A DNA stretch of 64,000 nt from Candidatus Rubrivivax defluviihabitans (GCA_016709385.1 JADJMW010000004.1:62001-126000); one strand, 5' to 3'. Counted from the first letter of the stretch, positions 17,896 to 27,266 are shown. Program-made: numbers and translations. The notes: a model not told the origin generated them from the sequence alone.

Positions 17896-20800
17896 CAGGA
17901 CGGTGTCGGCGACCGCACTGGCCGCCGGTTCGACCGGCGTGGCGGCTGACGGCAGCGCGGCGGGGGCTGCCGTGGCGGTGCGGGCGGCGGTGTCCGGCAG
18001 GATCGCCGGCCCGGCCGTCGCGGTGGCTGCCGGGGCGGGCAGCGTGGCGGCGGTGGTGGCCGTGGCTGCGGTGAACGCAGGCGCCACCACGCCCATGCGG
18101 CCGGCATAGGGCACCGGTACCGACGATGCGTGGTTCGCCGCGGCCGGTGCACCGCGGTCGACGACGCGCAGCCGCCGGTGGTCCACTTCCAGGCGCGCTG
18201 CGTCGTGGCCGGCCAGCCCATCGAGCCAACGCTGCCAGGCACCGGCGTCGACGACGCGGTAGGCATGGCCCAGTTGTGCCGGCGCGCGGTGCTGGCCATC
18301 GGCCGGCGGCGTCCAGCGCAGCAGCGCCATGGCGATCTGCGAGCCGAAGCCGGCGGCCAGCCGCAAGGCGTGACTCACCGGATAGGCGCCGCCGCGCGAC
18401 AGGTTGAGCACGCCCAGCTCGGGGTCGGGCTCGCGGTAGTTGGGCACTGGCGGCACGAGGCCGGTCTCCAGCACCTTCACGGCCACCACGTCCTCGATGC
18501 CGGCACCCATGGCGTGACCGGTGAAACCCTTGGTGTTGGTGATGACGATGCGGTCGGCCGCCGCACCGAAGACATGGCGCAGCGCGCTGATCTCGGCCGA
18601 GGCCGAACCGCCGCGGGCCGGCGTGTAGGTCTCGTGCGAGACGAAGACGGTGGACTCGGCCAGCTCGGCACGCGGCACGCCCCGGGCCTCGGCCTGGCGC
18701 ACCACGGCTTCCATCACCGCGCCGATATGTTCCAGGTCCAGGCGCGTGCCGTGGAAGGCCGAGTTGGTGGTCACCGCGCCGAGCAGCTCGCAGATCGGCC
18801 GCAGGCCGCGATCGCGGGCCGCCGCGGCCGACTCGACCACCAGCGCCGCGGCGCCCATGCCGACGATCATGCCGTGGCGCCGGCGATCGAACGGTGTCGC
18901 CGCGTCCTCCACCTTGGCGTCGGTGGCGGCGGCGCCGCTGGCCAGGAAGCCGCTGGTGATCCACGGCAGCAGCGCGTCGCCGGTGGCGTCGTCCGCGGCC
19001 ACCACGATGACGCGGCTGCAGCGGCCGGCGCGGATCCAGTCTTCGGCCAGCGCCAGCGCCTGCGTGGTGGACGCGCAGGCCGCGTTGACCTGCGTATTCG
19101 GGCCGCGCGCGCCGATCAGTTCGGCGAACTGCGAGTGGCCCATCGCCAGCACGCGGAACAGGAAGCGGCGGTCGAACTCGTAGGGCTGCGCCGCCAGCGT
19201 GGCGCGCAGTTCGGTGATCAGCCGTTCGATCTCGGCCAGCGCCGGCGTCGCGGCGGGCAGGCGCGCGCGCACGCCTTCCAGGGCCAGCAACTGCTCGCGC
19301 CGCGTGCGGTCGGTGGCATAGGCCTCCAGGTCCTGGGCGAAGCGGTTGTAGCCGGGGAAGGCGCTGGCGAAGATCACGCCGGTCTGGTCGCGCAGGGCGT
19401 CGGGCAGGCCCCAATGGTCGGGCAGCTGCGTGCCCAGCGTGGTGGTCTTGTAGCGCATCACCAGCGGGATGCCGGCATCGCGCAGCGCGTCGTAGCCGGC
19501 GCCGATGGCCAGCCGCGTGGTGATGTCCAGCGCCTCGTCGCGCGCGGTATCCACGGCGAACTGCGCCACCACGTCCAGCGGGGCGTGGCGGCCGGCGAGC
19601 TTGATGACCTCCGAGGGATCGTCGATGGCCTCGAACTCGGCCCCGCCGGCCTCCTTCTTCACCAGCCGCGTGATGTGCATGTCGGCCATGCGCCGGCGCA
19701 CCGCGTCGGGCAGGGCGGTGATCATCTGTTCACCGGCCAGGATGCGGCCGATGTTGCCGTCGTCGAAGACCTGCGCCACGCCGGGCAGGCCGAGCGCGGC
19801 GCCGGTGATGACCACCGGTTCGGCGGCCGATCGGTCGGCGCCGGCTGCGGCGGCGGCAGCCGGCGCGGCTGCCGCTGCAGCCGGCGCGCCGCCATGGAGG
19901 TGCAGCGCCTGGTCGAGAAAACCGGCGAACAGGCGGCCGAGCTGCAGCATGCGGTCGTCGGACGCATCGCGGGCGGCCGCGAGTGCGGCCGGGGCCCGGC
20001 CCGAGACCGGCGCGGCCGGCGACGGCACCGCGGCGGCAACGGGACCCACGGGTGCTGGCATGGGCACGGGCAGCGTCGGCACGGTGGCGGCTGCCGTCTG
20101 CGCGGCCATCGCGGGCGATTCGAAGCCCAGCCCGGCGGCCCACAGGCCGCACAAGGCCTGGTTGAAGGCGCCGATGTCGCCCTGCTTCGGGTGGTTCGTG
20201 AACAGCGCCAGCACATCGTCGCGGGCGCCGAGCACGTCTTCCACGAAGCCGTGCAGCGCGCGTTTGGGGCCGACTTCGACGAAAACGCGGGCGCCGGCCT
20301 CGTACAGCGTGTTCAGACCCTTCACGAACTGCACGGGCGAGGCCACCTGCTGGCCCAGCACCTCGACCATCGCCTGCGCGCTGGTGTCGGTGGCGTAGAA
20401 CTCGCCGGTCACGTTGGCCACCATGGGGATGCGTGGCGCCCGCAGGCCCAGCCGTGCCAGCGTGGCCTTCAGGGGCACGGCCGCGGGCGCGACGATGCTG
20501 GTGTGGAAGGCGTGGCTGACCGGAATGCGCGTGGCCTGCATGCCGGCCGCGGTGAAGGCCTCGATGGCGGCCGTGACGGCTGCGGTGGCGCCGCCGATGA
20601 CCGCCTGCGTGGTGGAGTTGATATTGGCCACGACCACGTAGCCGGGCGTCTGCGCGACGATGCGCTCGATCTCGGCCAGCGGGCCGGACACGGCGGCCAT
20701 GGCGCCGTTGTCCTGCACCGTCAGGTGCGACATCTCGCGACCGCGGGCGCTGACCGCCTCGAGCGCCGCCTCGAAGCCGAGCGAGCCGGCCGCGATGAGC

Positions 20801-22929
20801 GCACCGTATTCGCCCAGGCTGTGGCCCATCACCATGTCCGGCCGCAGGCCGTAGGCGGCCAGCAGCTCATGCATGGCGGCGTCGGTGGCCAGCAGCGCGG
20901 GCTGCGTGATCTCGGTCTGCCGCAGCTGCATCTCCAGCTGCGCCACCGCGGCCGGGTCCTGGCCGTCGATGAAGATGTACGAACTGAGCGAGCGCCCGAG
21001 CAGGGGGCTCATGGCCGCATCGGCGCGTGCGAAGACGGCGGCCACGATCGGCTCTCGCGCGCGCAATTCGCTCAGCATGTTGACGTACTGCGAGCCCTGG
21101 CCGGTGTAGAGGAAGGCCACCTTGGGCGCCGCGCCACGGCCGACGAATGCGCCCTGCTGGCGCAGCATGCGAAACGCCGCCGGGTTGGCGGCGGCAAAGG
21201 CCTTGAGCAGCTTGTCGAGCTTGGCCGCCAGGTCGGCGGCATCGACGAAGTCCACCGCCACGCGCACCGCGGCAGCGCCGACAGCGGGATCGGGCGCTGC
21301 GGTCGCCGGGGCGCGGCCGGCGCGGGCCTCGGCCAGCGCCTGCTCGAGCCGCGCGACGACATCGGCATCGTCGCGGCCGCCCAGGACCAGCGCGCCACGC
21401 AGCGGCAGCTTCGCGCTTGCCGCCGCCGCCGGCACGGCGGCGCGGCTGGCACTGCCGACCGCGGCCGACGCAAAGCTGCGCCGCGCGGGCTGGTGCCGGC
21501 CCGGCACATGCTCTTCGAGCACGACGTGGAAGTTGGTGCCGCCGAAGCCGAAGGCGCTGACGCCGCCGCGGCGCACGCCGCAGGGCGGCGCGGGCCACTC
21601 GCGCAGCTCGGTGTTGACACGGAACGGCGAACGGTCCCAGTCGACGTTGGGATTCGGGTCGCGGAAATTCAGGCTGGGCGCGAGCACTTTCTCGTGCAGG
21701 CTGCGCACCATCTTGAACATGCCGGCCGCGCCGGCGGCCGCCTTCAGGTGGCCGATATTGGACTTGACCGAACCGAGCGCCACGCTGTGCAACGGCGCAC
21801 CGGCGGCGCCGAAGATGGCGGTCAGGCTTTCGAGCTCGGTGGCGTCGCCCACGCGGGTGGAGGTGCCATGTGCCTCGATCGCCGACACCGTGGCCGGGTC
21901 GACCCCGGCCATGGTCCAGGCGCGCTCCACCGCCAGACGCTGGCCGACCGGGTTGGGCGCGGTGATGCCCTTGCCCTTGCCGTCGCTGGAGCCGCCGATG
22001 CCCAGAATGACGGCGTAGACGCGGTCGCCGTCGCGCTCGGCATCTTCCAGGCGCTTGAGCACGAACAGCGCCGCGCCTTCGCCCATCACGAAGCCGTCGG
22101 CGCCTGCATCGAAGGGGCGCGTGCCGGTGGCCGAGAGCGCGCCGATCTTGCAGAACTTGACGAAGCCGGCCACGCTCATGTTGCGGTCGACCCCGCCGGT
22201 GATGACGGCATCGTAGTGGTGGTCGACCAGGCCTTCCACGGCGGCGCTGAGCGCGGCCAGGCCCGACGCGCAGGCCGCGTCGGTGGTGAAGTTGGGGCCG
22301 CGCAGGTTGAACAGGTTGGCCACGCGGCCGGCCATCACGTTGGACAGCTCGCCGGGCATCGAGTCCTCGTTGATCTCGGGGCAGCGGGCCAGGAAGGCCG
22401 CGCGCGTCTCCTCGACGATGCGCGCACGCTGCGCCTCGGGCAGGCCGGCCAGGCCGGGCGCCCGGGCCAGCCCGAGCAGCACCTCGGGCAGCTCGATGCG
22501 CATGCTCGAGCGGTAGTGCTTCTCGCCGCCGATGGCGTTGCCCAGGATCACCGCGACGCGGTCGGAGTCGGTCTTCCACTGCGGCCAGCCGGCGTCGAGC
22601 AGCGCCGCGCGCGCCGCGCTCACGGCCCAGCGCTGGCCTTCGTCCATCTGCGCCGCCACCTTGGGCGGCACCGGCAGCTTCCAGCGGATCGGGTCCCAGG
22701 GGAACTCGCGCACCCAGCCGCCGATCTTCGAGTAGGTCTTGTCGGGCGCGTCGTGGTCGGCGGAGAAGTACAGCGCCGGGTCCCAGCGCTCGGGCGGCAC
22801 GTCGGTGACCGAATAGCGGCCCTGCTTGATGTTGGACCAGAAGGTCGGGGCATCGGGGGCCTGCGGCATGATCGCGGCGATGCCGACGATGGCCACGGGC
22901 GAAACGCGGTCGAACTCGGACATGTTCAT
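17221..22929 (-). CDS. Pfa-like multidomain synthase, N-terminal part: KS-AT-KS-ACP1-ACP2
   Basis: A 1902-aa reading frame of a type I iterative lipid/polyketide synthase. KS1 (about 8-480) has active Cys in DAACASG (about 220) and His in EAHGTST (about 354) and NIGHLKAA (about 393). AT (about 600-910) has GQGSQ, GHSLGEYG (Ser about 704) and SHAFHTS. A second KS (about 1037-1545) has Cys in NAACAST (about 1285), an altered His motif VSHETYTPARGG (about 1432) and NTKGFTGHAMGAG (about 1471). ACP1 and ACP2 have Thr at the acceptor site (about 1710 and 1816). It starts at ATG 22929 or 22921 (MNMSEFD) after GAGGACA. The frame ends at a TGA between ACP2 and ACP3; the chain resumes in frame beyond it. 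Repaired, the protein would be about 2960 aa. Likely product: a long-chain lipid or polyketide, unknown. Confidence 0.88.
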   Translation of the reverse strand: MNMSEFDRVSPVAIVGIAAIMPQAPDAPTFWSNIKQGRYSVTDVPPERWDPALYFSADHDAPDKTYSKIGGWVREFPWDPIRWKLPVPPKVAAQMDEGQRWAVSAARAALLDAGWPQWKTDSDRVAVILGNAIGGEKHYRSSMRIELPEVLLGLARAPGLAGLPEAQRARIVEETRAAFLARCPEINEDSMPGELSNVMAGRVANLFNLRGPNFTTDAACASGLAALSAAVEGLVDHHYDAVITGGVDRNMSVAGFVKFCKIGALSATGTRPFDAGADGFVMGEGAALFVLKRLEDAERDGDRVYAVILGIGGSSDGKGKGITAPNPVGQRLAVERAWTMAGVDPATVSAIEAHGTSTRVGDATELESLTAIFGAAGAPLHSVALGSVKSNIGHLKAAAGAAGMFKMVRSLHEKVLAPSLNFRDPNPNVDWDRSPFRVNTELREWPAPPCGVRRGGVSAFGFGGTNFHVVLEEHVPGRHQPARRSFASAAVGSASRAAVPAAAASAKLPLRGALVLGGRDDADVVARLEQALAEARAGRAPATAAPDPAVGAAAVRVAVDFVDAADLAAKLDKLLKAFAAANPAAFRMLRQQGAFVGRGAAPKVAFLYTGQGSQYVNMLSELRAREPIVAAVFARADAAMSPLLGRSLSSYIFIDGQDPAAVAQLEMQLRQTEITQPALLATDAAMHELLAAYGLRPDMVMGHSLGEYGALIAAGSLGFEAALEAVSARGREMSHLTVQDNGAMAAVSGPLAEIERIVAQTPGYVVVANINSTTQAVIGGATAAVTAAIEAFTAAGMQATRIPVSHAFHTSIVAPAAVPLKATLARLGLRAPRIPMVANVTGEFYATDTSAQAMVEVLGQQVASPVQFVKGLNTLYEAGARVFVEVGPKRALHGFVEDVLGARDDVLALFTNHPKQGDIGAFNQALCGLWAAGLGFESPAMAAQTAAATVPTLPVPMPAPVGPVAAAVPSPAAPVSGRAPAALAAARDASDDRMLQLGRLFAGFLDQALHLHGGAPAAAAAAPAAAAAAGADRSAAEPVVITGAALGLPGVAQVFDDGNIGRILAGEQMITALPDAVRRRMADMHITRLVKKEAGGAEFEAIDDPSEVIKLAGRHAPLDVVAQFAVDTARDEALDITTRLAIGAGYDALRDAGIPLVMRYKTTTLGTQLPDHWGLPDALRDQTGVIFASAFPGYNRFAQDLEAYATDRTRREQLLALEGVRARLPAATPALAEIERLITELRATLAAQPYEFDRRFLFRVLAMGHSQFAELIGARGPNTQVNAACASTTQALALAEDWIRAGRCSRVIVVAADDATGDALLPWITSGFLASGAAATDAKVEDAATPFDRRRHGMIVGMGAAALVVESAAAARDRGLRPICELLGAVTTNSAFHGTRLDLEHIGAVMEAVVRQAEARGVPRAELAESTVFVSHETYTPARGGSASAEISALRHVFGAAADRIVITNTKGFTGHAMGAGIEDVVAVKVLETGLVPPVPNYREPDPELGVLNLSRGGAYPVSHALRLAAGFGSQIAMALLRWTPPADGQHRAPAQLGHAYRVVDAGAWQRWLDGLAGHDAARLEVDHRRLRVVDRGAPAAANHASSVPVPYAGRMGVVAPAFTAATATTAATLPAPAATATAGPAILPDTAARTATAAPAALPSAATPVEPAASAVADTVLAQVTGIVAQMTGYPADLLDPDLDLEADLGVDTVKQAEVFAAVRGHYQLERDANLKLRDFPTLRHVAGWVRDRGGLGAAPAADAASATVPAAAPATAEPATASGDDVMARVTAIVAEMTGYPADLLEPDLDLEADLGVDTVKQAEVFAAVRGHYQLERDPNLKLRDFPTLRHVAGWVRERGGPGAAATAPAPAAAAVAMPASVAAVATAAPAASAVPRGDRVPTR

Positions 22930-22967
22930 TGTCCTCGGTGAAAGCTCAGGGGAGCGGGTTGTGCCGG

Positions 22968-24671
22968 TCAGGCAGCGCGCTCGTAGAGGATATCCGCCAC
23001 GCGGTCCATGTCGGCCAGCAGGCCGGCCTGGGCGCTGCGGATCGCGTCGTGCGGAATGGTCCCCAGAAGCGCCGCCACGTCGGGGCTGCCGGCATCCACC
23101 GACCCGGCCACCCAGCGCACGCCTTCCTGGCCGACCTTTTGTGCCGCTTCACGGGCGAACACGCGGCTCATCACGGCCAGCGCCTCGCCACTGAAGCGAT
23201 CGGGGCTCTTGGCGTGCCGCTTCCCGGCCAACGCATCGGCGGCACGCCGCGCGAAGGCCTCGGCGCACTCGGCGTGACAGATCAGCTCACCCAGGCGCAG
23301 CAGCACATGCTGGTTGCGCGTCAGGCGCGCCACGCGGCAGGCTTCGAGCACGGCGGCCAGCGCCTGCAGCGCCAGCGCGGCATGGTCGGCGCCCACGCCG
23401 ACCCGGTTGCGGTGCAGCGTGGTCATGGCGGCGGCGCGGTCGCGGTAGTAGGCGCCGCTGGTCTTCAGGTGCTGCTGCCAGCGGTCGCGCGCGATGGTCA
23501 TCTCCATGATCTCGGAGGTGCCTTCGTAGATGGTGGTGATGCGCACGTCGCGCTTGATCTTCTCGACCACGTATTCGCGCGTGTAGCCGTAGCCACCGTG
23601 GGCCTGGATGGCGGCGTCGGCAGCGGCGTTGCCGGCCTCGGTGGCCATCAGCTTGGCGATCGCGCCTTCGGTGTTCATCGCTCCGCCGGCACCCAGGCCG
23701 CGGTCGAGCTGGTCGGCGGTGGCTTCGATGTGGCTGCGCGCGGCCTCCAGGCGCACGGCGTGCGGCACGATGAGCTTGTGCGTGTAGCCCTGCTTGCCGG
23801 CCAGCGGCCCGCCGCCCTGCTGCCGCTCCAGCGAATAGGCGATGGCGCGGTCGAGCGCCGACCAGCCGCCGCCCAGGCCGAAGGCAGCCACCATCACGCG
23901 CGTGTACCCGAACACCTGCTGCGCCTGCACCAGGCCCTTGCCTTCCACGCCGCCGATCAGGTGGTCGGCGGGCACCTCGACGTTGTCCAGGTACAGCGCC
24001 GCGGTGTTCGACAGCCGCAGGCCGTGTTTGTCTTCCCGGTTGCCGGCTGAAAAGCCCGGTGTGTCCCTGGGCACCACGAACCAGGTGGGTCCGTCGGGCG
24101 TGCGCGCCAGGATGGTCGCGAAGTCGGCGATGGAGCCGTTGGAGATCCACTGCTTGCGGCCGTTGATGCGGTAGCCGGTGATCGCGCCGTCGACCTCGAT
24201 GCGTTCGGCCACGGTCTTCAGCGCACCGAGGTCGCTGCCGGCGTCGGGCTCGGTGGCACCGTAGGCGAAGACCACGCCCTGTTCGGCGATGGCGCCGAGC
24301 CAGCGCTGCTTCTGGTCTTCGGTGGCGCCGACCAGGATCGGGTCGCTGCCGAGGAAGGTGGCGAAGGAGGCCGTGGCCAGGCCGATATCGTGGCGCGCCA
24401 TGACCTCGCACACGCGGTAGGAATCGAAGGCGCCGCCATCCATGCCGCCGTACGCCGCCGGGATGAACAGCAGTTGCACGCCGAGCTGGCCGGGGTCGCT
24501 CATCGCCCGCACGGTGTCTTCGGGACAGACGTCGTCGTGATCGAGCTGCAACTGGCGCTGCGGCGACAACGCATGTTCGACGAACTCGCGCACCGCATCG
24601 AGCATCATCGTCAACGATTCGGTGTCGAGGCCCGCCCCCGCAACATGCCCGCTCACCATTGCATCAGCCAT
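22968..24671 (-). CDS. Long acyl-CoA dehydrogenase with C-terminal helical extension
   Basis: A 567-aa FAD enzyme that oxidises acyl thioesters to 2-enoyl thioesters. The N, middle and C acyl-CoA dehydrogenase domains span about 25-410, with family motifs YGATEPDAGSD, QAHGGYGYTREY and IYEGTSEI. The Glu of YEGTSEI is at the catalytic-base position of many family members. About 150 further residues form an Ala-rich helical tail, as in very-long-chain types. The start is ATG 24671 behind a strong GGGAGGGA site. It is first in the operon, 38 bases before the synthase, whose domain set lacks an enoyl reductase. The enzyme may add or remove unsaturation on the synthase product, or recycle it; that role is inferred from position alone. 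Confidence 0.88.
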   Translation of the reverse strand: MADAMVSGHVAGAGLDTESLTMMLDAVREFVEHALSPQRQLQLDHDDVCPEDTVRAMSDPGQLGVQLLFIPAAYGGMDGGAFDSYRVCEVMARHDIGLATASFATFLGSDPILVGATEDQKQRWLGAIAEQGVVFAYGATEPDAGSDLGALKTVAERIEVDGAITGYRINGRKQWISNGSIADFATILARTPDGPTWFVVPRDTPGFSAGNREDKHGLRLSNTAALYLDNVEVPADHLIGGVEGKGLVQAQQVFGYTRVMVAAFGLGGGWSALDRAIAYSLERQQGGGPLAGKQGYTHKLIVPHAVRLEAARSHIEATADQLDRGLGAGGAMNTEGAIAKLMATEAGNAAADAAIQAHGGYGYTREYVVEKIKRDVRITTIYEGTSEIMEMTIARDRWQQHLKTSGAYYRDRAAAMTTLHRNRVGVGADHAALALQALAAVLEACRVARLTRNQHVLLRLGELICHAECAEAFARRAADALAGKRHAKSPDRFSGEALAVMSRVFAREAAQKVGQEGVRWVAGSVDAGSPDVAALLGTIPHDAIRSAQAGLLADMDRVADILYERAA

Positions 24672-24754
24672 TGTCCCTCCCTTGCGGCGCAACGCGTCGC
24701 GCCCTGGCCCGACCGTAGAAATCGCAAAATCTATCAGAGGGAAAGTTCCACGGC

Positions 24755-24770
24755 CTTGCTTCAGAGCAAG
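24755..24770. promoter_or_regulatory. Inverted repeat upstream of the lipid operon
   Basis: CTTGCT (24755-24760) and AGCAAG (24765-24770) form a perfect 6-bp inverted repeat with a 4-base spacer, about 85 bases upstream of the acyl-CoA dehydrogenase start. The stretch 24716-24750 beside it is AT-richer than its surroundings, as expected for the operon promoter. No regulator gene is adjacent. Could be an operator or chance. Confidence 0.3.
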
Positions 24771-24810
24771 TCTCGTGCACCGATCCGGGAGTTGGCCAAC
24801 GCTGCGCCGT

Positions 24811-25524
24811 TCAGTCGCCCCCCTCGGCCAGCACCGCCAGCACGTCGGAGTGGAATTCGCGCCGGTACAGCACGAAGACCACCCCCGCGGTGCCGGCCAT
24901 GAAGGCCCAGGGCGAGAAGAACCAGGCGACCGCGGCGAAGGCCATGTAGTAGGCGCGAAGGCCGTCGTTGAAGGTTTCCGCCGCCAGTCCCATGACGCGG
25001 CCGGCGCGGCTGGCGAAGGCGTTGCGCCTGCCCTCGTCGGCAAAGGCCTCGTGCGGCGGAGCGGCAGCCACCAGCAGCGCGCCGAAGGTGTACTGGCGCA
25101 GGCTCCAGGTGAAGCGGAAGAAGGCGTAGACGAAGACGGCCGTCAGCAGCACGATCTTCAGGTCGAATACCAGCACCGAGGTGCGTGCCGCGAAGGGGAT
25201 CTCCTGCACGATGGCGCTGGCCTGCTCGGTGGTCGACAGCACCGCCAGCAGGCCGCCGATGATGAGGATGGTGGTGGAGGCGAAGAACGACGGGCTGGTG
25301 GACAGGTTCTGCACCACCACGCCGTCGATGACGCGGTTGTCGCGCAGCGTGGTCTGCAGCATCCAGCGCACGCGCTCGCGGTTGGTCAGCGCCAGCAGCG
25401 AGGGCCGCACCGTGGAACGGCGCCGCGCGAAGGTGGCGTAACCCGCCCAGGCGGCGAAGAAGAGCACCAGCGCCAACCAGTCGGCGGCAGGCAGCACCTG
25501 GATCAGCGTGGGCAGCAGGTTCAT
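24811..25524 (-). CDS. DUF599 family membrane protein
   Basis: A 237-aa inner-membrane protein of the DUF599 family, function unknown. Four hydrophobic segments: about 13-32, 80-100, 118-140 and 195-220. The family pattern NRVIDGVVVQNL with a following polar-to-membrane transition (about 63-75) and DLKIVLLTAVFVYAFFRFTW are visible. The start is ATG 25524; open frame further upstream runs antisense into unrelated sequence. It lies 139 bases upstream of the acyl-CoA dehydrogenase on the same strand. The AT-rich gap between them suggests a separate promoter, so membership of the lipid operon is doubtful. Confidence 0.8.
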   Translation of the reverse strand: MNLLPTLIQVLPAADWLALVLFFAAWAGYATFARRRSTVRPSLLALTNRERVRWMLQTTLRDNRVIDGVVVQNLSTSPSFFASTTILIIGGLLAVLSTTEQASAIVQEIPFAARTSVLVFDLKIVLLTAVFVYAFFRFTWSLRQYTFGALLVAAAPPHEAFADEGRRNAFASRAGRVMGLAAETFNDGLRAYYMAFAAVAWFFSPWAFMAGTAGVVFVLYRREFHSDVLAVLAEGGD

Positions 25525-25552
25525 GCATCCACTGTAGCGCCCGCACGAGTCG

Positions 25553-25760
25553 TTGCAGATCCTGCGCGAAGCCCAGGAAGCCCAGGAAGCCCAGGGCCGG
25601 GTGCCGGCGCCGCTGCTCGTCTTCGGCTGGCGCAATGCCAGCCGCGGCGACGACGCACAGGGCCCGTTGTTCGTGCAGCGGCTGCCCGAGTTGCCGGGCG
25701 CGGCGCAGCGAGGCCGGGTGGAGTGGCTGGAGAATTGCGCGCGGCTGGGTGGGCGAAACC
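25553..25760 (+). pseudogene. Remnant of a hydrogenase maturation protease (HoxW/HycI family)
   Basis: In plus frame from 25553 the sequence reads PLLVFGWRNASRGDDAQGPL followed by FVQRL. This resembles the N-terminal motif of hydrogenase maturation endopeptidases (GxGNxxxxDDxxGP, where one acidic residue binds nickel). About 60 residues are recognisable. The rest of a normal 150-aa protein is absent: the frame then runs antisense through the end of the WrbA-like gene. Three copies of a 9-base GCCCAGGAA-type repeat (25571-25597) precede it. No other hydrogenase gene lies in the window. Assignment rests on one motif. Confidence 0.4.
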
Positions 25761-25796
25761 TGAGATTCGCGACGCCAGACCCGCCAGCCAGCCCGC

Positions 25797-26348
25797 TCAG
25801 GCGATGCGCGACACCGACTGTGCGATGCGCTGGCCGAAGGCGCGTGCCGTGGCCAGGTCGCCCGGCACCATCTCGTCGGCCGAAGCGTCCGAAGGCGTGG
25901 TCGTCATGAGGCCGGAAGACGAACCCACGTAGTTCAGGTCGTCGCGCGTGGCAGCCTTGCTGTTGCTCGGCATCATGCCGGTGCCCAGCCACAGCATGCC
26001 GTGCTGCTGGCTCAGCGTGAACAGGTAATGCAGTGTCGAGAGCTTGTCGCCGTTCATGGTGGCGCTGTTGGTGAAGCCGGCGGCGATCTTGTCCTTCCAG
26101 GCCTGCGTGAACCAGGGCTTGCTGGAGGCGTCGGCGAACTTCTTGAACTGCCAGCTCACGCTGCCCATGTAGGTGGGCGAGCCGAAGACGATGGCCTTGG
26201 CGGCGGCCAGTTGTTCCCAGCCGCCTGCGGGCAGGTTGCCCTCGGCGTCGATGGCCAGCAACGCGCCGCCGCTGCCTTCGGCGACGGCCTGCGCGACCTT
26301 GGCGGTGTGGCCGTAGCCGCTGTGAAAGACGATGACGATCTTGCTCAT
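25797..26348 (-). CDS. WrbA-like flavodoxin / NAD(P)H:quinone oxidoreductase
   Basis: A 183-aa flavodoxin-fold protein. The FMN phosphate loop is at the N-terminus as FHSGYGHT (about 7-14), with the further FMN-loop pattern GSPTYMGS (about 66-73). It probably reduces quinones by two electrons, or serves as a flavin reductase. It is shorter than classical WrbA. The start is ATG 26348, with AAGGAAAC 7 bases upstream; an upstream ATG at 26384 lacks such a site. It lies downstream of pirin on the same strand (95-base gap). Both are linked in other bacteria to redox or quinone stress, so joint control by the LysR regulator is possible. Confidence 0.82.
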   Translation of the reverse strand: MSKIVIVFHSGYGHTAKVAQAVAEGSGGALLAIDAEGNLPAGGWEQLAAAKAIVFGSPTYMGSVSWQFKKFADASSKPWFTQAWKDKIAAGFTNSATMNGDKLSTLHYLFTLSQQHGMLWLGTGMMPSNSKAATRDDLNYVGSSSGLMTTTPSDASADEMVPGDLATARAFGQRIAQSVSRIA

Positions 26349-26443
26349 GAGGGTTTCCTTTGTTGCAGACGAGAGAAGTGGCATGCGGCGGCATCGTTGC
26401 CGCAGCAGGTTCGAAAATGGCGTGAAGCGGAGGGCGGGCCGCG

Positions 26444-27175
<732 letters not shown>

Positions 27176-27193
27176 GGGTCGTTCCTTGGATTC

Positions 27194-27243
27194 CCTTCAC
27201 TGTAAGCAGCGCAAGGGTCGCCGCGGGTGACGCGCAGTGAAGG
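27194..27243. promoter_or_regulatory. Inverted repeat in the pirin/LysR divergent promoter
   Basis: CCTTCACTG (27194-27202) and CAGTGAAGG (27235-27243) are perfect 9-bp inverted copies, with centres 41 bases apart (about four helical turns). They flank the middle of the 91-base gap between the two divergent starts. This suits a LysR tetramer binding two sites and bending DNA, though each arm alone is not the usual T-N11-A box. Candidate operator. Confidence 0.45.
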
Positions 27244-27266
27244 TCCCATTCAAATAAGATGAAGCC

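Noticed and set aside
18130..22941. A 1600-codon open frame on the plus strand opposite the synthase, and similar very long frames at 9605-13537 and 14554-17949
   Set aside because: They are antisense to genes with clear catalytic motifs, are rich in Arg, Gly, His and Gln, and contain no recognisable domain. GC-rich codon bias leaves such frames open by default.
24716..24750. A sigma-E promoter suggested by GGAACTT on the minus strand upstream of the acyl-CoA dehydrogenase
   Set aside because: No matching -10 element occurs at the expected 16-17 base spacing, so the hexamer alone is not enough.
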